Assembly (NCBI GenBank): GCA_040285825.1
Contig: JAUPSS010000002.1
Coordinates: forward strand, 3,224,001-3,288,000
Direction of reading: 5' to 3'
Length of the DNA stretch: 64,000 nt
Source: Eukaryota sp. TZLM1-RC
Lineage: Eukaryota; Metamonada: BaSk clade
A program made the translations under genes and the position numbers. Position 1 is the stretch's first letter, and each line of letters opens with the position of its first letter. The notes below the pieces were generated by a model. The model was not told the DNA's origin. It worked only from the letters and a program-made list of their open reading frames with translations, and ran no database searches. Shown piece by piece: positions 31,262 to 41,326 of this stretch.

Positions 31262-31913
31262 AGTATGTTCGTAATGCCTGTTGAATACAGTGTCATCTGT
31301 GTGCCTTATCTTCGCTAAGATCTTTGGTGTTATTGGATCCATCATTGCCTTCTTTTCTCTACTCCCTGTAGGTGGAATCTTCTTTGGGTTTGCAGGAATT
31401 ACGCTTATCTTTATTGGTTCAATCTTTGCAGGGATTTCCGTGAAAGATAGTTCAATCTTTACCAATTTTATCGTCTCGTGGATTCTCGCAATTGCCGCTG
31501 CTGCACTATTTCTTATTGCAATTTATGAGCACATTGTTGATTTTAGCTTGGCTAGTTTGGATCCAGAGCTCTTCTTAACGATCTTTCTGGCAGCAGTTCC
31601 TGCGTTCGTCTTGTATTTCTGTTTGGCAATGGTGCGTGCGATCTTCTTCTCGATTTCCTTGGAAACAATGGGAGAAAAGCTCAATTCACCATCTTTGTGC
31701 ACTGCCGGAACTCTTTATCTTGTAGGTTTTTTCCTCAAGATTATTGTTATTGGGTTTATCTTGGAATTCGTTGCTTATATCATGATGATTATTGGATTTT
31801 GTTCTATTTCAGAACCCAATGGTAAAGGTAATCAGCAATATGTGCAATATGTTCAAGTTGTTGGTCAGCAGCAACCTGTAGGTCAACCTACAACAATGTA
31901 CACAGCAGTATAG
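31262..31913 (+). CDS. Multi-spanning membrane protein, copy 2 (start codon made by splicing)
   Basis: Near-identical duplicate of 27115-27766. Exon 1 contributes A31262 and exon 2 begins TG at 31291, again forming ATG after removal of a 28-nt intron (31263-31290). The 207-residue product differs from copy 1 at only a few sites that I can see: Val/Ile in GG(V/I)FFGF, Ala/Val in AA(A/V)PAF, Lys/Glu in S(L)(K/E)TMG. In this copy the unspliced ATG frame ends at a TAA within about 60 nt, so the ATG at 31265 cannot start the protein. The conserved frame and conserved intron in both copies support function. Confidence 0.75.
31263..31290 (+). other. 28-nt intron that splits the start codon, copy 2 (predicted)
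   Basis: GTATGTTCG...GAATACAG, same length and splice sites as 27116-27143. Confidence 0.6.
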
Positions 31914-32329
31914 GCATAGTTTATCTTTGAATTTGTTATAAAATGACGATGATGTGTTTTGCATTTTAAACAAAATGAAGTAGTCTAGATTCATTGTGCT
32001 ATGGTAAGACCGAAACCATATCAATTACCAAATGCTCAGTACCAATGGTGCTAATGGTCATTTTCACTTACTACAGAAATAGTCATTTCTATACTTAATC
32101 ACAAACTTAAGACAACACAATTGCTTTTTAAGGAAAAAACAGTATCCAAATTACTACAAGTCATTAATATATTCATATTAATTAACTGATAATTTAAATT
32201 AATTATTAGTCATCTTGTTTGTAGCACAGAAAAAGGTGGTCTACATTTTAACAAATGTCAATATTTGTTTAAAGCCGCATCCATTGGTGGGGGCAACAAT
32301 TTCATTTTTGAATTTTTGAAATTATGTAC

Positions 32330-33240
32330 AAATAATGAAAGCAAATACAACAAGGAAGCAAGCAGACCAATTTCGTCTATACAATGAGGTGAAAACGTAT
32401 CAAGAACGGTAACAAAACACATCAGTTCTATTTGTGAAGTTATATTTGAACAGCTTCTTCAAAAGTATTTTATTAAAGTTTCAACTTCAGTTTCTTTTTA
32501 TTATGACTTATTTAATTTTGGACAAAATATAAATGAATACACATGCTTGTACTTAAGATTTTTTAATCCAAAATGAGAACTATGCGATGTATTGTTTCGT
32601 ATATTTGAATTATAACAGACAGCTACTTGAATCTGTGGATGCTGATCATACATCAAAATCTTTCTTAATTAGTGACTATTTTTGCCTCAGCAAATTCAAA
32701 CGGTAAAAGATAGGTTTCTAATAGGTATAAAATGCTACCAAAAAGGCACATTCATGTTGACTTCACTGGAAATCAATTTTTGTTGTTCTGACGATTTCTT
32801 GATATGATGCTTGATGTATCGCTTTTTACGAAAGTTCTAGTGTATAATGGACAACCCGTTTCAACAATTGTGCTATATCTGCATGAGATTTAATTCATTC
32901 TGTTATGGACATTATGTGGCGTTCTTGCATTGATCATTTTTAGCAAAACTCATGCGTGTAAATGAGGAACAAGCCATGTTCTCAAAGGATCAGCTGTCTC
33001 ATGACTCCAAATCACATGAATACCCGTTTTTCAAAATTGAATTTTTGTTCAGTAGAATAGATCAAATTCTAGAAAACAAACCATGGTGTATATGTAATTG
33101 TTTCAGAGTTTAATGTTTTGTTTCTTTTTTTGGTAAAAATCTTATTTAGCAACAACACCTGATAAATTCAAATTAGAACTAATGGGTCTTCAATGAACCA
33201 CAATATTTTCTAAAAAATTCTAATTTGCATCTTTTCTCCC
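32330..33240. other. Intergenic, no supported feature
   Basis: AT-rich, no open frame or repeat recognised between duplication copy 2 and the next non-LTR relic. Confidence 0.45.
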
Positions 33241-33249
33241 AACTGCTTC

Positions 33250-34020
33250 TCTTATTCAATAAGAAAACTGAGGTAATCTCTGAATTGTAGCGATTAGAAT
33301 TTACCACCGCCACCAAAAGACATCAAATCTCTTCATTGTTTGTTCTTGAACCATTTTTTGGAGAGTATTCAAAAAAGTCCCTGCTTGTATTGATAGTTTT
33401 TTGTTTATAGAAAATGGGAAAGCAATAAAAACAAGTGGTCTGCTTCTATTAGTATTAGCTTCTTACAAATCTTTGTCAAAATTTATACGTTTTTTATTAG
33501 CTTTATTTTTAAGATCTTTTACAGGATTAAGTTTCCTTATTTGAACCAAAGGATCATTTGCAACATTACAATAGCCAAAATCACCAATAACATCAGAGTC
33601 ATCACAAACACAGTATACATCCTTTCTGTCATGAGAACCAAACTTGTTTAATGATAGTGTTTCTCTACGCAAAGTCTCCTTAATGCATGAGATTCCTGTA
33701 TTTCTTTCCATATTAAAACAGTGTCTCTATCAACATCATGCAATAAAGATCGATGAGTTATCCAATTTGGGACATTTCAGAGCGTGACACAAAGTGAGAT
33801 GTGCTGAATTAGAACAAATACAGGTTTCTTGCAAATAAAGTTCGTCATTTGACATATTCAGATTTAATCTCATTTTGGTCACAAACGCTTCAACTTTATC
33901 TTCAACTTCATGATCCAAACCATCGCGGCACAATGGTCACAAACAGCGACGCATTTGATGACTTATTCTCACATACAAGCTTTTTTAATAGTAATGAATG
34001 AAGATCTTGATCCACAACAT
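33250..34020 (-). pseudogene. Family B non-LTR retrotransposon relic (knuckle and endonuclease)
   Basis: Frames 33933-33736 and 33711-33463 plus a downstream frame. They contain KMRLNLNM, the knuckle CICSNSAHLTLCHALKC, ISCIKETLRRETLSLNKF, a decayed endonuclease (RKDVYCVCDDSD where sisters read RGDVHCYC) and the conserved tail RPLVFIAFPFSINKK. Several frame breaks. Confidence 0.68.
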
Positions 34021-34029
34021 CCAAGTTGC

Positions 34030-34485
34030 AGATATTTTCAAACAGATTATCTGTATACATTGTAATCAATAGATTTTCTGAAGTTCGAGGGGAGCATTTT
34101 AGATTTATATAATTCTTGAGTGGTCCTTATTAGAACCATTATTGTCAACTTGTTTTAATATCAATAAGGATTTGTGTACACAAAGCACTGATGATGAATA
34201 GCCAAAACAAGATGTCGTTCTCAAGTAATCGTGTGCCATTTTTCTAATCAAAACTGGTGGTTATTTGGAACATATTGTATCAATTATTTAGGGACAACCA
34301 TAGCATTTGTATGAATACAAATGGAATAATGCTCAGTCAAGAGTTTTTGAAACAATCACACCTTCTCGTCTTGAACGTAGTTTCGATATTTCACTGATCA
34401 ATCATGAAGAAAAAGGGTCCAAAAAAGGAAAGAATTTTGGACTTTTGAAAAAGGATCATTGAAACAAATATTTTACTTCTTCCCA
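34030..34485. other. Upstream region of the spliced membrane-protein gene
   Basis: About 450 nt with no recognisable coding content. It probably contains the promoter of the gene at 34488. Confidence 0.4.
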
Positions 34486-34487
34486 AC

Positions 34488-35247
34488 ATGAATCATCCTG
34501 CCCAACCCCAGTCCCAACAGAATCAGCCCATGTACCCTGCTGCAGTACAGGGTACAGGTGAGACAGCTGTTCCGATGCAATCCCATACTCATGTGGTTCA
34601 ACAAGCTCAACCAGTTCAACAACAACAACCCATAATGATGCAACAAAGCTACCCACCCTCTTACCAATCAAAGTATGTTCGACTGACAAACTAATCAAAG
34701 AAAAAGTACCAATCCCTGGATCATCGTAGGGATTGTTGGTGGATCCCTACTGGTCTTGTGTATCGTTGTCATTGTCGCTATTGCGGCCTTGGACGCAGAT
34801 GAGCCCTATCAAAGCCCACAGAAGATTCGACGATTCTATGGTCGTGACTTCTTTGAGGGTCATGAATTCATGGTTGATATTGATGCCCGGGATATTTGGA
34901 TCTCAAATCACTTTGACGGCCTCTTTAGTCACTTATGTACCGATTCCAAGAAGTGTCGCGGTGGCATTCCCACTTCTTCATGCTCTGACATGTCTCAAAC
35001 TGTTTTGGATGCACTCACCGTTCACCCTGAAGCTGAGAGAGGTTCTACCGTCACTGTCACCAGAATAAGAGGAATGAGCATTTTCCAGAGAAGTTGTACT
35101 CAATACACACATGGTTCAACTGAGTGGTGTTTAACTTCGGATGGTTATCTTGCCAGAGTCAAAGTTTATTTTCAGAATGAAGAAATGGTATTTTGGTTGA
35201 CTGGTGAGAGGAAAGTTACAACTGATGAAATTGCAAGTATGTGCTGA
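34488..35247 (+). CDS. Single-pass membrane protein with Q/P-rich tail and Cys-containing domain (spliced)
   Basis: Exons 34488-34672 and 34701-35247 encode 243 residues. Exon 1, from the first ATG, is Gln/Pro-rich (QPVQQQQPIMMQQSYPPSY). The unspliced frame stops at 34693. Removing GTATGTTCG...ATCAAAG (28 nt) gives KKSTNPWIIVGIVGGS and then a membrane span (SLLVLCIVVIVAIAAL, about residues 68-92). An outer domain of about 150 residues follows, with six or seven cysteines (SHLCTDSKKCRGG, RSCTQYTHGSTEWCL) and a final Cys. This is the same plan and intron position as the gene at 5344-6054, so I infer one family. The outer domain could sit at the cell surface or in the lumen; function unknown. 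Confidence 0.75.
34673..34700 (+). other. 28-nt intron (predicted)
   Basis: Donor GTATGT, a CTAATC branch-site-like motif close to the acceptor, end CAAAG. Splicing completes an AAA Lys codon and bypasses the stop of the first frame. Confidence 0.75.
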
Positions 35248-35539
35248 TATTTGATTGGTTAATGCAATGCTGGGTTGTTTGTTTTTGTGGAATAAAGAAT
35301 AATTTCTAAAGAGAGATCATTAGAACAGTGAAATAAAATTGAAATGAGCACATTTCAAAGAACAGCATTAAAAAAGCACCAGTAATTTTTTTAACGTTTG
35401 TGATTATGTTCTTACCTTTTTTTAACATAAAGGACTCACTTCTTCCAAAGGTTCTTGCAAAAAGTTTTGTAAGTGTTTCAATTAGATGTAAGCAATTGAA
35501 TGAATGGTAAAATCGTTTTCTGGATCACTATCATCTTTT

Positions 35540-36705
35540 GGTTTGTTTTCCGAAAACCTAATAATTGGCTTTTTTGTGCTGAGCAAACTGTGTCTGGTGG
35601 AGGTAAAAATATCATTTTTGAATTTTGGGAACGTTTTCCTGAAAACCAACATTTGATAGAACATTGTGTAAGTGATTATTTGGTGTCTTTGCAGAATAAA
35701 ATAGGCTGCCTCTTTCCTCACATCTGACCCAAATGCCTTCCTAGCTATATTCAAAAACTTTCCTCTAGAAGTGTGGTTTCCTTGAAATTTACATACGCCA
35801 AATTGCAGAAAAAGATAGTAAGAGTTTTTGAGAATTGAGATTTTACTGTTCGTCCTGGCTTGTCTAAAGAGAAGAATCCCGTTTTTGCTAACTTTTTAAT
35901 TAATCTTAAGAAAAGTAGCTCAGGTTGTCTCATTTTCCAGCTTCCAAATTTTTACGGTCTATTGTTAAATGACCATCAAATGACAACTACCCTAAGGATG
36001 AGGTGTTTTCTGTGGCCATGTAGTGTGCCAAATGATTTGATGTGTTGTTGTGGTCAGCTCATTAATCTGAATCATTTATTCAATTGCAACTTTAATATTA
36101 CATATCGCTCAGTTGTTCATGATGCTGTTAGAAACCAATTATATGATATGTACAAAAGCCACCATATTACAGCTTTTGTTAAACCACTTGTGGGTAAGTT
36201 GTCACCTCAAAATGAAGATGAAAATACTTTCGGGAAACGCCCTGCTGATTTAATCACTCCTGGGAGTAATGATGTAATCGATCATAGTTGTTGATGTTGT
36301 CACTGTTGATGTTTGTAAAGAATCAACAATTGATTTTGCTCAACAAGATGAAACTCCGCTCTGCTTTGCTGAGAAGAGCAAAATCCAAAAGTACAACGAA
36401 CCCTTATCTCACCTGGGACGTGTTGAGCATGTAAAGTATCAACTGGTTTCATTTGCTGCTTCTCTTTTTGGTAACATTGGAAGATCTGGCATTAAATTTC
36501 TCGAAGGCTATAGAAGTTTAATAAAAGATAGAACAGGAATAGAGTTGAATTTTAATTTCTTGCACAACAGAATTGTGTTTATTATAATTAAAGCAATTCC
36601 AGAAATGATAGCCAAAAAACTGTTACAATTAGGACTAGAGTATGAAAATCGCACACTGAAGAGATTGGATAATGTTGATGCGTGTATTGAGGACATTGAG
36701 TTCTA
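35540..36705 (+). mobile_element. Non-LTR retrotransposon, family C, truncated copy
   Basis: Begins in the region after the RT core (GGGKNIIFEFWERFPENQHL). It continues through KEKNPVFANFLINL, the knuckle CCCGQLINLNHLFNCNF and the endonuclease (KRPADLITPGSND, then VVDVVTVD in another frame, KSKIQKYNEP), and ends IEDIEF* at 36705. Frameshifts occur near 35.73 and 36.28 kb. Compared with the copy at 6.95-7.74 kb it is longer at the 5' side but more broken. Confidence 0.83.
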
Positions 36706-37195
36706 GTTTATGCGTGAATATTTAAAACGAATAAAACAAAGAAAAAATTTACAATAATTTCACATTTGATGAGAGCAATATCGTTGGAAAAATTCAGAAA
36801 TCAACTTACAGAACTTCAGACTTTCAGAACTGGTCAGCACACTTTAGATAATCTGCTTTTGTAAAACCATAATTAAACTTCATCCCGCTCAACCAACACC
36901 AATGATTTTAAGTTGAAAATTGTATTGAAATCATCACAATAATGACTTTTCGTCTGACTTTGTAAATGGCACTTTGGTTTGAAACTAAAGGAGAAGATCA
37001 AATTGGATTGTGAATGAACATCCCTGACAAAACAATTGCAATTTGCACGTAACTTGATGGCAATTTCAATTATAATTTCTTATAAATTACGTATTTTATG
37101 TTTAAACTTCCACACTTAACAAAATAAACTCAGAACTAATGAGAAGAAATTCATTGAGCCACGATTTTCTCTACAAAATCTTGCTCTGCTTGCCG
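36706..37195. other. Intergenic, no supported feature
   Basis: AT-rich spacer between oppositely oriented non-LTR copies. Nothing recognised. Confidence 0.4.
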
Positions 37196-37199
37196 CCTC

Positions 37200-38516
37200 G
37201 CTAAAATTTCTCTTATTCGATTAAAAAACCGAAGCAATCTATTAATTATGGCAAATTGAATCCAAAAGCGCTATCAAAAGATATAAAATTTTTGTAATTG
37301 TTTTTCTTGAACCATTTTTTGGAAATCATTCAAGAAAGTTCTTGCTTCTACTAATGGACTGCCGTTTATAGAAAAAGGGAAAGCACTAAAAACAAGTGGT
37401 CTATTTCTATCAGCATCAGCTTCTTTGATATTTTTGTCCAGCTTATTGAGTTCTGGGTACCAACAAATGTATAATATTGCAGCAATATCTTTAACTTATA
37501 TCGTAAACACGGGATTAAAACCTGTGTACATGCAGCAAAAGAGATAATTAATGAAAATGGTGAAAAACAATTAAAGAATGAAAATGAAATTTAATTGATT
37601 CCATCATTCCCTTATAAATAAAAAAAATCTTATTTTGCCCATAAACACGATTGAAAGTCTTGTCAGTTTTTTTCTTTACAATTACGTTAAGTATTGTCAT
37701 ATTGTCCATGTTTTTCATTCGCATTGTATTCGAGAGCACTTACAGAAGCAAGTTCCCTTCATTTAACCATAATGTCTTTTGCACCATTACAGGATAAGAA
37801 ACCAACAACAGCTTCAGAGTTCTCAATGCAATAACAGTGTACATCACCTCTGTCATTAGAAGCAAAATTATTCAATGACAGTGTTTCTTTCAGCAGAGGC
37901 TCTTTGATACATGATATTCGTGCAGTTTGTGCCATATTGAAAACAGTGTCTCTAACAGCATCATGTAATGAAGAACGATAAGTTATCAATTTCGAACAAT
38001 TAAGAGCTTTGTGCACCGTGAACTGTGGTGAATTCAAACAACTACATTTTTTCTTTATAATGATTGGTAAATGGGAATATTCAAATATAATCTCAGTTTT
38101 GTTACAAACGCTTCATTATTAGCACAGAGTTCAAATTTTCGTGGCACAACGGTCTCAATCAGTGAAGAATCTGATGACTGATTTTCACAAACACTTTTTT
38201 GCAATAACAATAAGTGGAGATCTTGATTGAAAACAGCCAAACTGTATATTTTTTATCAAGATCGTTTTCATACATTCCAGTCAGTCGTTCTGAAATGTTT
38301 GAAGAGTAATTTGTTGAATTAATATCATTCTTTTCGGGTGAAATACCATTGAGTTATTGGGGAAGTATCGATTCCATTTTTCTACATCAATTTTTGAACA
38401 AACTTTATTTAATGCAAAAATTGTAGATTTTGCGTTGTCATCAATGAACCCTTCCCATCTGCAAATCTTGCAGAATACTCAAATATTGCATTTCTGCATC
38501 CACCAATGAAAGCACA
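37200..38516 (-). pseudogene. Family B non-LTR element, 3' part (downstream of the Gypsy insertion)
   Basis: Directly next to the Gypsy LTR the minus strand reads CAFIGGCRNAIFEYSARF, the conserved segment before the linker. It then gives FNQDLHLLLLQKSVCEN, the knuckle region (LNSPQFTVHKALNCSKL), SSLHDAVRDTVFNMA, an endonuclease remnant (RGDVHCYCIENSEAVVGF) and the tail near 37.3 kb. The 5' continuation is on the other side of the Gypsy element at 45914-46863. Several frame breaks. Confidence 0.78.
37548..37745 (-). pseudogene. Family A-like non-LTR C-terminal fragment
   Basis: The minus strand reads VIVKKKTDKTFNRVYGQNKI then FFIYKGM, matching VKRRTGRNFNRLFWQNRI of family A at 58.08 kb. It interrupts the tail of the surrounding family B relic. 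Confidence 0.5.
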
Positions 38517-38666
38517 TGATGGTCTATGGCTAGGGTTATCGTGTGACATAGCTTGAGTAAATGTAAAGTAATTTATACGAAGAGGAATTGTATTCACTCT
38601 TCTTAAGCTAACAGGCGGAATACTAATAACTAAACTATTAACTATAAATACTATTCAAGACTAACA
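38517..38666 (-). repeat. 3' LTR of the Gypsy element
   Basis: 150 bp, TG...CA boundaries on both strands. It contains the same gag start codon as the 5' LTR (ATG at 38549), which here reads in frame into the flanking non-LTR relic. Confidence 0.93.
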
Positions 38667-41306
38667 CTGCCTTTTCCTCTCTTTCGAGCGACGAGCCCTG
38701 GAAGCTCTGGTCACAGGAGGTGAACTAATAGAATTATTACGCTTCTTGGGAGGAGCGGATTTAGTACGGCGACGTGCTTTTGAAGTCTTGATAAAGTCTT
38801 TATACGCGGCAGTATTTTGGACTGTAGACTCGTGCTCAGTGGTGATCTCTTTTCCTGGCCATTGCACTTGGCAAAAGTCACCATCCTGACTGAGCACTTT
38901 TTCAATGATGTGTTCTTCGACATCACCTGCAGCGACCCAGGAGTGGAACTCATCGTTGGTGGGCAAGCTGGAGTGCCAGGGAGCTAAGTGTTTGACGCTA
39001 GCTTGGACAATCGTACCTGTGCAGAGATTCTTAATATTCACAGACGAATTGGATACGATTTCAGTAATTAGGAAGGGTCCTAAATAGTCTCCATGAAGCT
39101 TAGCGGAAGAGCCAGAAGCTCTCAATACCAATTGACCAACTTCAAAAGGGTTTGGAGTTGACGATCTAGCTAGCTTGGAAGCTTTGGAAGCTTGATGATG
39201 TGCTGCCTTTTCCTGTTTCTCTTTCAATCTTCGAAATTTAGATTGAATTTCTTGAATAAAAGATGACTCAGACGTCGAGCTTTCAATGATTTCAAGAATT
39301 TTGCCAGGGTCTGATTTGGGAGACACATCAGAGCCAAAGATCACTTGGTATGGAGTGTGGTTGGTTATTGAGCTCTTGGAAGAGTTGATCAATAATTGCA
39401 CATAAGGCAAGTATTCAGACCACACATCGTAGGCATTGAAGTCTACGAGCAATTTCCGTAGGTTTTGCAGGATGTCTCTGTGTCGGCGCTCTACCAGGCC
39501 GTTGGACGGGGAAAACCTAGGTATTGACTTTGACACCTCTATGCCCAAAAATTTGCTTAATTCGTCAAAGACAGCCTTGGAAAATTCGGGTCCATTATCG
39601 CTGTGGATTTGAAATGGAATACCAAAGATGGCACAGACTTTCCAAATTAATGCATCTGCAGTAAGATTGGCATTTATCTCTTTTAAAGGCACGATGATCG
39701 TGAACCTAGAGAAGCTGTCGATAAATACGAGGATGTATTTGTAGCCTTCTTGATCTTCTGGAAGAGGACCAATGACGTCGGCGTTGACGCGAGCAAAAGG
39801 TCTGTCAGCCCACAATGAACCGGTTGGGGGAACATGCAGTTTGGGAACTGGCTTTGTTTTCTGACAGGAGGGGCATTCTTGGACGTGCTTATTCATGTCG
39901 GTGAGCATGTTTGGCCACCAATAATCGCTGTTCCTGAGCTTGTTCAGGCTTTCAGCTTTGCTTGGATGACCTCCTTGCAGAAGTCCATGCAACAAGTTAA
40001 GGGTGTCCTTAATGAGTGATTTGGGAATCACTATCTTGTTGTCGTGAGTCATATATAAATCAAGATGATTGTTATGAACACAGTTGTTGAAAGAGGGGTC
40101 TTTGGAAGCTATGGCAAGCTTCTGTTCGGACCTAATCCTACAGAGCCATGGCTCGAAAATAGGCAGGTCGTTGGAACATCGTTCTCTGATGACCATGATA
40201 CGTTCGAAGTTGTTTAAGTCTTCGATGTAGTATCTTTCATTTTCTGTTCCATCAATTTTATCAATGTAAAATATTGGATGAAAATTTGGAGGCATTTGAT
40301 GGGACAAATGATTGATCTCTTGATGGTCTATAGGCGGAACTATTCGAGACAACATATCAGCCCAGAAGTTATCTTCCCCTTTGGTATGTACCAAATCAAA
40401 GCAGAATTCAGAGAATATGGGTAACCATCTTGTTACAATTCTGTTCTTCTCAGGAGCCGTCAACATGTAGGTAAGGTTTTGATGGTCTGTGAATATGACC
40501 AGTTTCCTTCCTTTTAAGTAGTTTTCAAGACCACTTTGAGTTAACATGAGTAGGATAGCGTAGAGTTCCTTTTGGTTAGTCGGCCAGTTCTTTTGCGAGT
40601 TGGTTAACAACCGGCTGAAGAAGCTGATAGGCCTACATTTCCTATTGATCAGGGGGGTACCGGGGTCGTCGACTTGTTCGATTTGTTCCCATATGACGCC
40701 GCCTACAGCAATGTCGGATGCATCGCAACTAATTAGAATTTGGTTTTCCTGCGGAGGTAGGCTGAGCGGCATGTGTTTCGCTATCAGTTGTTTGATCTTT
40801 TGAAGGAGTCCGTCGTGCATGTCGGTCCATTGAAGGCGTTGCGCGCGGGGTTTGGGTTTAACTTTGGAGTTATTTCCATCCTTCTTAGTCAATCTGATGA
40901 TAGGAGCGATGAGCTCAGATACCTGAGGAAGCCATTCTCTAATGAAGTTGACTGATCCTACGAGGCTGCGGACGTCTTTGATTGTCTTTGGTCTAGGTAG
41001 ATTCAGCAAAGATTCAACGCGAGTGGGATCGATAGTCCGTTGCTTGTTTTGGAAAACACTGCCCAGTATCTTGATTGGGTGTCTGGAAGACACGAAATGG
41101 CACTTTGGAAGTCCCAAGGAAACTCTTTTGCATCTGGCTTGATCAAGGACGCGACGGAGGCGTTCAATGAATTCGTCAAAGGTTGAACCTATGATTATGA
41201 TGTCATCTATGTAAATGAAGACACCGTCTCCAGAGAAGATGTCAGCCATGACGTTTTGGAAAACGGCTGGGACATTCTTTAGGCCAAAAGCTGCACGTTT
41301 GAACAT
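38661..41306 (-). CDS. Gypsy Pol: RT end, RNase H, integrase, chromodomain-like tail
   Basis: Open for about 880 residues. The first part is the RT core from FGLKNVPAVFQ with the catalytic IYIDD (about 41203-41214). RNase H follows (ILISCDASDIAVGG, KELYAILLML, VIFTDHQNLTYML), then the integrase H2C2 zinc domain (HGLLQGGHPSKAESL, CPSCQK) and core (NADVIGPL, QIHSDNGPEF, SNGLVERRHRDIL). The C-terminal region ends in a chromodomain-like stretch (EEHIIEKVLSQDGDFCQVQW). Its own ATG is not a start; it continues the frame of 41327-43723 after a one-base loss near 41380. Confidence 0.9.
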   Translation of the reverse strand: MFKRAAFGLKNVPAVFQNVMADIFSGDGVFIYIDDIIIIGSTFDEFIERLRRVLDQARCKRVSLGLPKCHFVSSRHPIKILGSVFQNKQRTIDPTRVESLLNLPRPKTIKDVRSLVGSVNFIREWLPQVSELIAPIIRLTKKDGNNSKVKPKPRAQRLQWTDMHDGLLQKIKQLIAKHMPLSLPPQENQILISCDASDIAVGGVIWEQIEQVDDPGTPLINRKCRPISFFSRLLTNSQKNWPTNQKELYAILLMLTQSGLENYLKGRKLVIFTDHQNLTYMLTAPEKNRIVTRWLPIFSEFCFDLVHTKGEDNFWADMLSRIVPPIDHQEINHLSHQMPPNFHPIFYIDKIDGTENERYYIEDLNNFERIMVIRERCSNDLPIFEPWLCRIRSEQKLAIASKDPSFNNCVHNNHLDLYMTHDNKIVIPKSLIKDTLNLLHGLLQGGHPSKAESLNKLRNSDYWWPNMLTDMNKHVQECPSCQKTKPVPKLHVPPTGSLWADRPFARVNADVIGPLPEDQEGYKYILVFIDSFSRFTIIVPLKEINANLTADALIWKVCAIFGIPFQIHSDNGPEFSKAVFDELSKFLGIEVSKSIPRFSPSNGLVERRHRDILQNLRKLLVDFNAYDVWSEYLPYVQLLINSSKSSITNHTPYQVIFGSDVSPKSDPGKILEIIESSTSESSFIQEIQSKFRRLKEKQEKAAHHQASKASKLARSSTPNPFEVGQLVLRASGSSAKLHGDYLGPFLITEIVSNSSVNIKNLCTGTIVQASVKHLAPWHSSLPTNDEFHSWVAAGDVEEHIIEKVLSQDGDFCQVQWPGKEITTEHESTVQNTAAYKDFIKTSKARRRTKSAPPKKRNNSISSPPVTRASRARRSKERKRQC

Positions 41307-41326
41307 GATACTTTTGCCAGGAATGC

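Larger units (their letters stand above)
30468..32325. repeat. Segmental duplication, copy 2 (about 1.85 kb)
   Basis: Same orientation and content as 26310-28170. It carries the second copy of the membrane-protein gene. Confidence 0.88.
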
